The notes: a model not told the origin generated them from the letters alone. A stretch of DNA of 14,000 nucleotides from Glandiceps talaboti (GCF_964340395.1 NC_135554.1:13399251-13413250), one strand, 5' to 3'. Shown: positions 1 to 9,820, numbered from the stretch's first letter. A program made the numbers and translations.

Positions 1-301
1 AAGATACGTGCAAGAGAACAAAGTCAACCTTCTTGGATATTTTTGTTTTTTTTATTTTTGCACTCTTTAGCTCTAGGTAAAATGCTCGATTACTGGTCAG
101 AGGATTTTTATATCTGAGGGACATACATTTACTCCAAATTAATCTGTGACATGTGATATGCTATGAACTGTCACTGGTTTTCAAGCCTGATAGAGGCTGA
201 ACAACACAACGTATCTTACCGTCTAACATTGTTGTGGTGTTTTTTAGTGATTCAGAAACTAACAAAGCTATCTGTATTGTTTTGTTTCTTTCTCAATGCA
301 G

Positions 302-497
302 CATTGTGAGGGTCAGGGAGACAAGACTGACTGCCATCTTTTCACACGTTTTGATTGGTTTATCTTTTCTGATGGTACCTATTCCATTGCAGTACATTCC
401 ACAAGCAGTTTTGTATGGTCTTTTCTTGTACATTGCATTTACATCTGTTGATGGCAATCAACTGTTTGAACGTATCTTACTCTTGATTACAGAACAG
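302..497 (+). CDS. SLC4A11: SLC4A11-like exon (third from last)
   Basis: The acceptor is a pyrimidine stretch ending tctcaatgcag. The donor is gaacag|gtaagg. The exon starts with the third base of a split codon and ends in phase 0 after Glu-Gln. It encodes 65 full codons that cover two hydrophobic segments of the transporter domain. Confidence 0.9.
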
Positions 498-2821
498 GTA
501 AGGAATATACTTGGAAAAGTTTCTTTTGTTTGTCTAAAATTAAATTGGCTTGTTAGCTCATGTGATCCATTATATTTAAGTATTAAAGTGATATGGGTTC
601 AGATCCTACATGTATCGCCTTTCTTGTCTCAATTTTATTTCATTTAAAACTAATATTTTGGTATTTTCACTGATATTACTTTCCTGTTTAAAACATTTTC
701 AGCTAACAGTATGTCCGATGTGAAATAAATTTTCAAAGTGACTTTGTACACATCATTTGAAATTAATGTTATAACAAGTCATCAAATATTGACCGCTTGC
801 AAAATAGATTAAGCGTGTTGAATTGTGAACTATTTAGATGGTAAGGTGTTGTCATGTTTTATTTCTTAAAACTATTAATTATAATGTAACATGCGTGTAA
901 GAATCAGTGTCATGTACTCATCGCATATGTGTACAAGTGCTTGCTATGTTTTCTGAATGCTTTTTTAAGCAAAACATGTTCATGCCACCAACATGATAAA
1001 ATTGCAAAGTGTAGAATATGTATTGTGTACATTCCCTTGCAAAGAAAGTAGTTCAGAAATATGTTATTCATGAGTTTTTTGTAAGCCAAATAGTCAATAT
1101 GAACACCAGGAACCGGAGGCATATGATGACTTTTCGACTTCATTTATGTTCAGTAAAGATGGTGATGAGTTACACAAGGGATCCAAGTGTGACTGAGCAG
1201 TTAGCACTAGCACTTGTACACTTAGTGAACTTAGCTGATAACAACCAAAAGATAAACATGACGGGATCAAGCCATAGGCCAAGCAAGTGGGGTTTCACCT
1301 CACTTCTTATCACTAAGTAGTGTTAGTTGCCAATATTTACAAATGTGAGAATGCACTCTTGCATAACACCAAGTTAACAGGAGTAAATCATATCAGGCAA
1401 AGCTAAGCTTAATGTTCTATCAGTTGTTATCAGTTTTATTATAACCCATTATCAGTGACATTGCAAACAGCTTTAGAGATGCAAACAATTTTTATTATAC
1501 CCGATCTGCTGGCTCACCAAGTCAGGATTGTAGCACTTGAAGGGGAAAGGGGAAAACCGTCAAGAGTACACTCAAAATTTATAACATCTTCATTGAACAT
1601 AAGAGTAGTCAAATAAGTTGTAAATCCTTGCATCATTGTAACATGTCTCCAGTTCCCTGTGATATTTATAAAATTCTTCTTTGCACAGTCAAGTCCTATT
1701 GTAATTTCTTCATCAAAGTCATGAATAAAAGGACAAATGCAATTCGATTTTCCTTTCCAACATTTCTCTTAAATGTTGCATGATTGTCATCTCTGATTCT
1801 ACAACTTCAATTTTAAGTACAGATCATATACTAATTCCAATGGTCTTATGCAAAGTTCAATGTCAGCATTTTATTTGATGGCACTTTTTTGCCATTCTTT
1901 GCACTTTCAAATGTTGATCAGTTGCAAAGAGGGTTATTAAAGGAAATGTATACACTGTGTATTTGTGTTTTCTGTTGCAGGCTGCCTACCCTCCAAACCA
2001 CTATGTTCGACGTGTGCCCCAGCGTAAAATGCATACATTTACATTTGTTCAACTTCTGCAGCTGGCCACGTTGTGTGCTTTTGGTTTTGCACCCTTGGCA
2101 TATCTCAAAATGGTGTTTCCAATTCTCATCCTCTTCCTGTTGCCCATCAGGTTAATACCAGTTTCTCATTGGTACATCATAATCACATGATTATCAAGTT
2201 ATAATCACATCATTATTTCAAATCAAGTCGTACATTCATGATTTTTTCAAATCAAGTCATGATCCCAATCATTCAATTCAAGTCATAATCACACGATTAT
2301 GTCAAACTTATCCAAGTCGTGTGTAATCAGGCATATTTTTGGGATCATTTTTTGCTGCTAGCTTATGTGTTGATCATTTTGTGTGTGTAACCTTGTGAGA
2401 AATGATTTTCCTTTCAAGAGATTCAGTGTTGGCATAATATTTTAACCACCAGAATATGAATCTGGAACTTTTTCAGCTAAATTTTAAAAAAAGAGCTGAT
2501 TTTACAGCAAATTATTTTAAATTTTCGTGCAACATCATACATGATTTCTGAGTGCATTTAGTATATTTGATTAGCATGTTTTTATCAAGTTTGTTTCAAC
2601 ATTATCACAAACCAATACAATGTGAAAGCTCTGCACATTAAGTAGAATATTCGAGTTTACATTCTTTCATGTTATGCAAATTAGTTATTTATTATTATTA
2701 ATATGCAGTTGCAGTAACATTAACATTTTTTTTTTCAAATTAATTTTCTGTTCACAGACACAAATTGGTTCCTAAGATCATCCAAGGAAAATACCTGGAA
2801 GCACTTGACAGAAGTCACTAA
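302..2821 (+). CDS. SLC4A11: SLC4A11-like transporter, 3' end (last three exons)
   Basis: This is the C-terminal part of an SLC4-family membrane transporter, closest by eye to SLC4A11 (BTR1/NaBC1), a plasma-membrane carrier linked in vertebrates to Na+, H+/OH-, NH3 and water movement. Three exons join in frame at 302-497, 1981-2150 and 2758-2821 and give 142 residues plus TAA. Diagnostic stretches are [11 protein letters not shown], then [23 protein letters not shown], described here as the SLC4 'VLYG-LFLY' helix region, then [16 protein letters not shown], a hydrophobic helix ending [12 protein letters not shown], and a short tail ending ALDRSH. The AYPP-HY-RRVPQRK block and the very short tail fit SLC4A11 better than the SLC4A1-A10 exchangers and cotransporters, which have longer tails. 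Only the last membrane helices are present; the 5' part lies before the window. Family assignment rests on remembered motifs, but the exon joins are unambiguous. Confidence 0.9.
498..1980 (+). other. Intron of the SLC4A11-like gene
   Basis: This is a phase-0 GT-AG intron of 1,483 nt. The open frames inside it, for example at 1018-1320, have no recognisable domain and no codon character. I see no nested gene, RNA gene or clear mobile element. Confidence 0.75.
1981..2150 (+). CDS. SLC4A11: SLC4A11-like exon (second from last)
   Basis: The acceptor is tgtgttttctgttgcag and the donor is cccatcag|gttaat. The exon has 56 codons plus two bases of a split Arg codon (AG|A). It carries the family-specific [16 protein letters not shown] block, followed by FTFVQLLQL and the last membrane helix. 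Confidence 0.92.
2175..2330. repeat. Degenerate minisatellite, about 29-bp unit
   Basis: Successive units begin caagt at 2195, 2224, 2253, 2279 and 2313, giving unit lengths of 29, 29, 26 and 34 bp. A partial unit precedes them. The consensus is close to caagtcataatcacatgatt followed by a T/A-rich tail ending caaat. It lies just inside the last SLC4A11-like intron, about 25 nt after the donor site. The rest of this 607-nt intron (2151-2757) shows nothing else. Confidence 0.7.
2758..2821 (+). CDS. SLC4A11: SLC4A11-like last coding exon
   Basis: The acceptor ttctgttcacag is followed by the last base of the split Arg codon, 20 codons and TAA at 2819-2821. The tail reads [20 protein letters not shown], matching in pattern the short basic SLC4A11 end. 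The length is fixed by the phase match with the previous exon. Confidence 0.9.
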
Positions 2822-2874
2822 ACAACATCACATGAGAGTTCATCGTTAACAACATCACATGAGAGTTCATCGTT
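2821..2874. repeat. 27-bp perfect tandem duplication in the 3'UTR
   Basis: Two exact 27-bp copies (2821-2847 and 2848-2874) begin aacaacatcacatgagagtt. The first copy starts on the last base of the SLC4A11-like stop codon, so the duplication does not alter the protein. Confidence 0.9.
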
Positions 2875-2970
2875 AATGATATCACTCCTATTTCTGAAGA
2901 CATTGCAGTTTTTGAATTTTATTATTTATTTAACTTTGTCTGAAGATGTGAGGGTGTTTTAAGGTGTATC

Positions 2971-2976
2971 AATAAA
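2971..2976 (+). terminator. Poly(A) signal of the SLC4A11-like gene
   Basis: A canonical AATAAA lies 150 nt after the stop codon, with a GT-rich stretch (gtctgttgtc) about 35 nt further on as a plausible downstream element. This gives a 3'UTR of about 170 nt. Confidence 0.75.
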
Positions 2977-3494
2977 ACATTTACCAAAATACCATGCAGT
3001 CAAATCTGTCTGTTGTCAATGTCCAGCCTTCCTCATTTCTCTTAAGTTCTTTTAAGTGTGTCCAGTTGATGTTCCTCTTTTTTCCTAGCTAGGGGGTATT
3101 TGTGCACACAACTAAGTACAAGATGGGAGAAAGAGGATTATTCTTCCATCATCCTAGTCATTGCCAAGAAAAACTGCCATAAAGACAATTCCAGACTGAA
3201 ATAATTTACCTTTATCCATCCAAAAAGTCAGTAGGCAGTTTCAAATCTGCCCAGATATAATGTTATAGATCTCATTGACACATTGGTTTGGTTTGATCTG
3301 TTCTCTTGTACCGATTTCCTGCTCATTCTATATGACTTGTTGCTTGGTCACATGACATGTGCACATCAGGTGTCCTTGCACAAGGGAATGTTTACAAATA
3401 CTATCAATACTATCGTCTCCATGATTAAAAGCTAGAATCTACAGTCTACATTCACATGACAGTCTCAAGCCATTAGCCGTCCAAGTGCTACAAT

Positions 3495-3521
3495 CCCGAG
3501 GGTTTGCCTGGCAAACTCGGG
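3495..3521. repeat. Hairpin (imperfect inverted repeat)
   Basis: The left arm is cccgag-gg-tttgcc and the right arm is ggcaaactcggg, separated by one base. This makes a 12-bp GC-rich stem with a 2-nt bulge in an AT-rich setting. It could be the remnant of a foldback element. No function can be read from it. Confidence 0.6.
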
Positions 3522-4217
3522 TGTCATAAACTTTGTTTGCATCTCTTAATCTGTTTGCAGCGCTGCAGCGTTACTTATAATAACCTAATAAAATTGATAA
3601 CAACTGATATAACACAGAGAATAGCTTTGCCTCATTTGATTTACTCCTTAGAAATGATCGTACAGCTGTTTACTTGTGTTATGTAAGAGCCCATTATCAC
3701 ATTTGTAAATATTGGTACTCTTTGATAACAAGTCCACTTGCTTGGCTAGGAGCTAGTTCCTGTCATGATATATCAGTGTATGTCTATAATTACTATGGCC
3801 AGACTTTTGTTGGATTGGTATGTATTCTAGGTCGTGAGAACAGTGGGACAAGCATAATTAACCACTTTGCATAAATATACCAAAGTCCTGTATGTTTATG
3901 TATATAATTAATGCTATCATTTAAACGCAGAGATCAGGGCAAAGGCTCCATAGTGACAACACTTAAAAAACACATTTTTTGTACTTTTTCAACAGGCTAA
4001 TGATCTAATATTAATATGTTTGGATAAAAAGTCTTCCGAAATGTTAGCTTTTAGTTTTATATATGTTATTTGGTTCAAGAATAGTTCAAAAATACGTAGT
4101 TGACAACATCCAATCAGCTATAGTTCGATGAATTTTTATTACTGATCATGACAGGCTGCTTGCTGCTGGGGGGGTGGGGGTGGAATGGAGATTAAACTCG
4201 GAATAGTAAGTGTATAT

Positions 4218-4406
4218 ACAACCTGTAATACCAAAGTAAAGCGTTTTCTGTATCACAATCATTTATAGCATCCATATGAAATGTAAAAGTGTGCAGTTTC
4301 ATTGGCTAATACAACCCATAATACCAAAGTAAAGTGCTTTCTGTATGTAGCACAATCGTTTATAGCATCCATATCAAGTGTAAAAGTATACTATTTCATT
4401 TGCTAG
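4218..4406. repeat. Diverged tandem duplication, about 95-bp unit
   Basis: Copy 1 (about 4218-4310) and copy 2 (about 4311-4406) share blocks such as ataccaaagtaaag, tttatagcatccatat and tgtaaaagt. They differ by scattered substitutions and a small indel near ctgtat/ctgtatgtag. The age looks moderate. Confidence 0.8.
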
Positions 4407-4997
4407 AAAGGCCACATGCTAGGTTTGTAAATAAACCAATCAAGTTGAAACGGTATACCTTCACACTGGATATGAATGCTATAAACAGTGCAGCACATAG
4501 AAAGTGCTTTACTTCAGTGTTACTCGTTATACATGGCTCCTATGATTATTTGGACTCATTTTTCGCACATCTTATTGAATACATTATGATCTTTGACCCA
4601 AGATTGTGGACAACGTGTAGTTTCCAAATTGCAAATTTTTCCGAGATTTTTCAAAAATTGCCCAATTTCCAGGTAACCGTTGCCCATTTTCAAATATATC
4701 CGAGGCTTTCGACTCTGTTTATATTTTCTGGCAGGATGAACACCTTTCACCCCGAGTTAATTTGTGGCTGAAATGTACACTTTTGAATCCTTAAAAAAAA
4801 TTGTAGCGTGTGATCTAAATTTATACCTGTACGCCTTACCAAGGGATGGTACGCTAGAGAATAAAGTGTGCCTACGAGTCAATGCAATGTCTCAATATTT
4901 TTTGAACTCATATCTGTTGATAAACATATATTAATCGTAGTGAATGCAGCAATCATTGCTGTATATGAATCCTTTTAATTGGGTCTTTTAGTCTAAT

Positions 4998-5185
4998 TCC
5001 GATCCGATTCGGGGGGCTGCGATCTTTCAAAAACACGACTACGAACGAACGATGACCGGGGGGGGGGGAGGAGTACATTTCAAAATTGGTGGCGCTGTTG
5101 ATATCACGACATGGCAACATTACGGTTTGTTAAGCGTCTGCGACTGACGACATGGTAGCGTGTACGCGCGCGCGCGTGTACGATA
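4998..5185 (+). promoter_or_regulatory. CpG-rich candidate promoter region
   Basis: CpG dinucleotides cluster here, in contrast to the CpG-poor flanks, and end 137 nt before the ATG of the next gene. The stretch includes an 11-G run at 5058-5068 and an alternating purine-pyrimidine tract at 5160-5182 built around (CG)6. No TATA box was seen. The promoter role is inferred from position and composition only. Confidence 0.4.
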
Positions 5186-5321
5186 TTATTCAGATTCGAA
5201 AATGTTTTAGTAAAACTCATGGTAACATGGTGACCACAGAACACAACAAATGAGAAAAAATCAACACATGCTACCTCCATAATATTCGAAGACCCTTTCT
5301 CAACGTTTGTACAGTGTTACA

Positions 5322-5599
5322 ATGGAGACCAACATGATAACAAAAATAGCTCAATGGGATTTAAACCATCCAGACATCTGGCCAAAGTTAGCGAAAAGTG
5401 TTGTGATGGATATTTGCTCCAACGCCGTACAGTATACACCAGTACCCGTTCTAACTGATGACGGAGAGACTTTCCTGCCGATGCAAATATTTCTAGACAA
5501 GCGTTCGCTAAATAGTAGCTCTCTGCTGAGACTGGAAAAAAGACAAAAACAACTGCCGGCAGATTATGTACCAAACCAAAACCCATGGAAAAAGTTCTG
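5322..5599 (+). CDS. Unrecognised protein, exon 1
   Basis: The exon runs from the start ATG to the donor tg|gtaata. Without splicing the frame would stop at once with TAA at 5601, which supports the donor. It encodes the N-terminal 92 residues plus two bases of Trp93. Confidence 0.75.
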
Positions 5600-5891
5600 G
5601 TAATACATATACACGCTCAGTGTTTAGTTAGTTCACTAGTTAATGTTTTGGTTACATTTCAAATAACCTTTCACAGGGTAAATTTTAATACTAGTATCGA
5701 TAGAAGATAGACTGATATGAAATACATTTCCTCATGATCAGAAGTATGATTTTCCTGAATCGAATTTATTCAATGAATTAATCAGTTGACATTTTCATGT
5801 GATCTTTCTCTTATCTGCTGATCAATCCAATAACAAAATGCGACTTTGTCAGATTCGTTCGCTATAAATGCAGCATGTATTGATTGAGAGT

Positions 5892-5984
<93 letters not shown>

Positions 5985-6592
5985 CTCAGACAAATAACTT
6001 TTTGTTTCTTTTGCCTTTATCTTAGAAACCGATACCTGTGTTTTGTACACTTTCATAACTAAATTCTTTATCTTGTAGGACACCATACCCGGACGACATC
6101 AAGCCATTATGCAATGACGTCATTTTTGAGGAAAGCACTGATTGGACAAATTCACCCGTATCTTGCTGCTTAGAGCAACGGAAAACCCATTCCAAATACT
6201 TCCCAGAAACCGACGAAGAAAAATCGTACAGCACAGAATTCAAATTCGAAGTCAAAGATGTTTTCCTTCGGAAAGTTGATCCCAAAAAATTACACGACGT
6301 GGTATTTTTTGCCCGTTCACCAGTAACACAGATGAAACTAAAACACTTCAATTTCATCTATGAAACGTACATAGCACGAGAAGTGGAATGTTCCATTCGC
6401 GTTATTGACGATGGTAATGATACGATAAGATCCGATGTTATCCGAGAGACTCCGATTGCATTTCGATATGTGGAAGTAAAGATGGACAATAATAGGGTGA
6501 AATCATTGAAGTTCGACACAACGTGTGCAAACTTAGAATGTGAACGATACTATATAGTTATACCAACACAACATATTATACAAAACACGTGA
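5322..6592 (+). CDS. Unrecognised 263-residue protein, two exons
   Basis: Two exons, 5322-5599 and 6079-6592, join through a split Trp codon (TG|G) and give 264 codons including TGA. The start is the ATG at 5322, in good Kozak context (A at -3, G at +4). An upstream in-frame TTG at 5307 is not a credible eukaryotic start. The protein begins METNMITKIAQWDLNHPDIW. It is hydrophilic, with no signal peptide or membrane helix, and is probably cytosolic or nuclear. The middle has an acidic/Ser stretch (FPETDEEKSYSTEFKF). The C-terminal half alternates hydrophobic and polar residues (DVVFFARSPVTQ, EVECSIRVIDDG, PIAFRYVEVKMD), which suggests a beta-sandwich fold. I could not assign a family. A carbohydrate-binding module of the PP1-regulator type was considered and does not fit the motif order. 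The open frame maintained across the splice argues strongly for a real gene. Confidence 0.75.
5886..5980. repeat. (GA)n microsatellite in an intron
   Basis: About 95 nt of nearly pure GA on the plus strand lie inside the 479-nt intron (5600-6078) of the unrecognised gene, ending about 100 nt before the acceptor. Such polypurine tracts can form triplex structures. The frames reading RERERE or SLSLSL across it are artefacts. Confidence 0.97.
6079..6592 (+). CDS. Unrecognised protein, exon 2
   Basis: The acceptor is ctttatcttgtag. The first base completes the split Trp codon, and the frame then reads TPYPDDIKPLC and onwards to TGA at 6590-6592. The exon is open in this frame for its whole 514 nt. 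Confidence 0.78.
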
Positions 6593-6659
6593 ATAGTTTT
6601 GTAAAGAAAAAAAATATAGAAATGGCTTTAATAATCTTTATAAATAATCTTTTTAATTA

Positions 6660-6665
6660 AATAAA
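6660..6665 (+). terminator. Poly(A) signal of the unrecognised gene
   Basis: An AATAAA lies about 68 nt after the TGA, giving a short AT-rich 3'UTR. The local A/T richness makes a chance match possible. Confidence 0.55.
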
Positions 6666-7030
6666 ATTAATTTTAATATCAATCCTTGATGATTTACATA
6701 TTTCGTCATTTTTCTTCTCTTTCTCCCATCTTTCTTATTAGTTGTCAGGTAGTTCTGCGCAGTTTCCATAATTGCTGTACTAGTTTGCACATCACCGAGT
6801 GTTTGTTTGGTGTGATAATCGCCAAGAACATAGGAGATAAAGCAATTGTCGCGGTAACTGATCCCCCTGGTAACTATAAGATTAGGGATGTTTTAAATTA
6901 GATAAAAGGAGAAGAGAGGACAATATGTCTTCATTTAGTCAATAAAGAGAGAATTATATACAGCTGGTGGAGAGAAAAGTTGCTGGGGAAAGAAGGAAAG
7001 AAAGTTCTGTATCACCACAAAATTAATTTT

Positions 7031-7105
7031 TCAATCGATCAATCATTCAACCGAATACTCAACTAACCAACCAATCAATCAATAGTTCGATCGATCAATC
7101 AATTA
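7031..7105. repeat. Degenerate (AATC)n repeat
   Basis: Interrupted tandem caat/aatc units, including aaccaaccaatcaatcaat and cgatcgatcaatcaatt. Confidence 0.8.
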
Positions 7106-7963
7106 CACGCTTGCTGCTCCCTGTGTAGGCATCGATGGATAGCATCTATTCGAATAAGTTTAGTATTCATCACTTGATGCACTTTAACCCCACCCATTGT
7201 CTCTTTCCCGATGGGTAAGGATATCAAAGATCTGTTAAAGTGTCAACATTGTATCATTTCATGGACTTTTGCATATTTCAACAGCACATACACATTGTTT
7301 ATTTATTTATTTATTAGGTGCGACCCTTTCGTCCAATGGGCGTGGGGGTTGGGTTGAATATTACAGTTCTGTCAGATATTAGAGCTTTCTAATGAAAACA
7401 CCGTGTAAACGCAGCCTTAGGTTAAACTTGAAAAAGACAACTCAAGGGCAGGTTTAATCAGTAGATTCATGTCTTGTCCGTACCGAACTACTTCTGTATT
7501 CACTACGAAGATATATACATTCATTATATGGACATGGCTTGCATCTTATAAGTTAGTCTAACTGGTTACGGGTGTTGAGGAAAAATGTGTGAAGAGAAAT
7601 TGGGAGTGCAGTGTGCTGGCTCAGACGGGTACTGAACATATGCATAGTATGTTAAAAATGGAAAATGACGAGTTAATGATGACATGACCAAGTAAACCAC
7701 GTAAGCTTTTCTTCTCAACCTCCTCCTCCTCATCATCATCATCCTTCACCACCCTACCCCACCCCCTTTCTCGTTCTTGTTGTTATTCTTCTTCTTCATA
7801 CCACAAACAAATTTGTGATGGTCACCCTTTTACTATAATGTATGTTGACTGGAGGAGCTTAACTTTTGTATGTTAATGAACACAATACCATCATCAACAG
7901 ATTTAAACTGAATGCCTTCCGTAAGGGTAATTTTGAGGATTTTTGTTCCTACATAAAATAACA

Positions 7964-7965
<2 letters not shown>

Positions 7966-7994
<29 letters not shown>

Positions 7995-8089
7995 CATACA
8001 TACATACATACATACACAAACACACACATACATACATACATACATACATACATACATACATACACACATACATACATACAGACAGACAA
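7966..8089. repeat. (ACAT)n microsatellite with CA and GACA interruptions
   Basis: About 120 nt of acat units are broken by a short (CA)n near 8015-8027 and end in gacagaca. The long frames reading YIHTYIHT or MYVCMYVC are artefacts of it. Confidence 0.97.
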
Positions 8090-8518
8090 GGTAAACGCAA
8101 CAGTTTAAACATTCCTCGCTTGCTTATAAAATTCACAAATCAGGCGAATAAATGACGAGCATTAACTCCGTTTGTTGCTGATACTTTATTCCAAAGATTA
8201 GACTCTCCAATAAAGACAATAATAATTAATAATTACCCTTTCCCCAACTAGGCCTATAGTATTTGCATAATAATTATATATTCTACATCCTATTACTTCA
8301 AGGTACCTTCACCTTGATTTTACATCAGCATGCTTTATAATTATATATACCCAATGTACACTGTGTGTGTCTTGATGATGGATTATAATGAAGACCTTAC
8401 ATGTAAGCATTTAAGCAAACATTCTGGGCTAAACTTACATCTACTACATATATCTTAAATATATAGAGTATGCTAATGTCTGGAAAGTTGAGAATGATGT
8501 AATCCGTCTGGGCATGCA

Positions 8519-8524
8519 TTTATT
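8519..8524 (-). terminator. Candidate poly(A) signal of the lectin gene
   Basis: AATAAA on the minus strand starts about 18 nt after the F-type lectin stop codon, which would give a very short 3'UTR. A second AATAAA lies at 8185-8190 on the same strand and may be used instead. Sequence alone cannot decide between them. Confidence 0.45.
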
Positions 8525-8541
8525 ACAATCGTGTGTCATTA

Positions 8542-8765
8542 TTAGACTGGTACCATAACTTCGATTTCACAGAAGTTCAAAATCGTCTCCCTGTCAACAG
8601 CTGCAACGCTAACGTATCTGCCTCTCAGTGGTGTTGTGCAACCGCAGCGAACGTGTATTGTTTCCGGTCTAACCATGGAACCAATTAACGACAACCCGCA
8701 CTTAGCGTTGTTACGGAAGTTTGAACTGTCACCAACTCGAACTTCGGTAAACTTCAGACGAGAAA
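8542..8765 (-). CDS. F-type lectin domain, C-terminal exon
   Basis: The acceptor is tcctattctag on the minus strand. The exon opens with TT, completing a Val codon with the G left by the previous exon. It then reads [12 protein letters not shown], which closes the F-type motif RxDx4R. Later elements are the Cys-Gly-Cys region, [13 protein letters not shown] and [11 protein letters not shown] before the stop. The RGRYV and L-CE-EV elements are typical of F-type lectins (fucolectin/tachylectin-4 family). Confidence 0.92.
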
Positions 8766-9820
8766 CTAGAATAGGAAAAAGAACATAGACAAAGATCAGT
8801 GAGGCCATACTTGTTTCTTTAAATTACATGAATGCCACGGGTATCGTAAAAGAAGAATGGATCACAGGGGCTTGGAATTGGTCACATTTGATTACAAATA
8901 GTTGTTTTTTGTTTATATTTGTTTATTTTTTATTTTTTTTTAACAAAAAACATTTTTTTTTGTTCATTGTGTACCCTTTTTCCTCTTTAAAAATATCTTT
9001 TCCCTACAAATTGTGTTGTGTTGTTTTCTAAATCAGTTTTAGCTTGTTCTTTTATTGGTTTAAATAAACCAGCTTTACTATGACTACGTTATTAATTATT
9101 TATGAGCTGGTTCTCCTGCGCGCCCTCAACCGTTGATCATTCTTTGTCCCAACTCACCATGAAAAAAAACTTATTACATGGTGAGTGGGGACGAGGATGG
9201 GTCACCGGTTGAGGTTTACTGGTTTATTGAAACCAACGAAAGAACAAGTTGACATTGATTTATGACAGAACTACACCAGATTATCAAATTATTACTTAAT
9301 TTATTACATGACACCTTGTAGGAAATATACAAAAGAGCAAAAGAAAATAATAATAATAAAAAATATTTTTGTAAAGAAAGAAATTAAACCAAACAAAAAA
9401 AGCTATCTGTAATCAAATATGGCCAATTCCAAGCCCCTGTGCATGGACTGAAGATATGTATTAAGTTTCACTTATTTCGATGCTGGTCACATAATACAAT
9501 TGAAATATTAGGAGATATTAAACGATTTTGAAGTGTCGACTTACCACAGCAGTCCTGTCTATTGGTAATGATGATTTCATAGACATCATAACTTTGACCT
9601 AAGTCTACAACCCACCATGGATCTTGTTCTCTCTGAGTCTGAATACAAGACTGTCCACTCTTCATGTCACTGTTCTTGTTTCCATCCACTGCCTTTTCGG
9701 CTTCACCCTTCTTCTTCGTGTTTGTGGAACTCTGACTGACGGCTTTGCCTTGTGCTACGCTCTTCAAATCATATGGAAAGACACACGCTGTAAGAAATGA
9801 TAGCATGTCATTCAATTACC

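Larger units (their letters stand above)
3000..5000. other. Intergenic region without a supported gene
   Basis: No open frame here has a recognisable domain or a convincing exon structure. The region holds a hairpin at 3495-3521, a tandem duplication at 4218-4406 and a G-rich run at 4168-4182. The longest plus-strand frame, ending at 4771, starts inside the duplicated segment and looks like chance. Confidence 0.6.
6670..8500. other. Intergenic region between the unrecognised gene and the lectin gene
   Basis: The region holds degenerate AATC repeats (7031-7105), a short (TTTA)n near 7295-7315, a pyrimidine-rich stretch at 7720-7800 (CTC and ATC repeats) and a long ACAT microsatellite. No gene, RNA gene or mobile element is supported. 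The two flanking genes converge here (plus strand from the left, minus strand from the right). Confidence 0.6.

Noticed and set aside
234-301. Extension of the first SLC4A11-like exon upstream of 302
   Set aside because: The frame is open back to 234, but the pyrimidine-rich run ending in cag at 301 and the loss of family similarity before IVRVRET mark an intron.
1018-1320. 100-codon plus-strand open frame in the SLC4A11-like intron
   Set aside because: No domain or splice context, and overlapping minus-strand frames of similar length suggest chance openness.
4334-4771. 145-codon plus-strand open frame
   Set aside because: It begins at GTG, overlaps the 95-bp duplication, lacks splice context and any domain, and from the first ATG it is only about 99 codons. 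Probably chance.
6022-6357. Minus-strand open frame of 111 codons
   Set aside because: Shadow of exon 2 of the plus-strand unrecognised gene, which has a phase-matched splice and a longer frame.
8542-8808. Small gene starting with ATG at 8808
   Set aside because: The stretch before 8765 is the intron end. The exon completes the F-type lectin domain of the upstream exon in matching phase, so it is not a separate gene.
8863-9441. Assignment of the foldback element to the hAT superfamily
   Set aside because: The CAGGGG end is suggestive, but no clear 8-bp target duplication was visible on either side, so the superfamily is left open.
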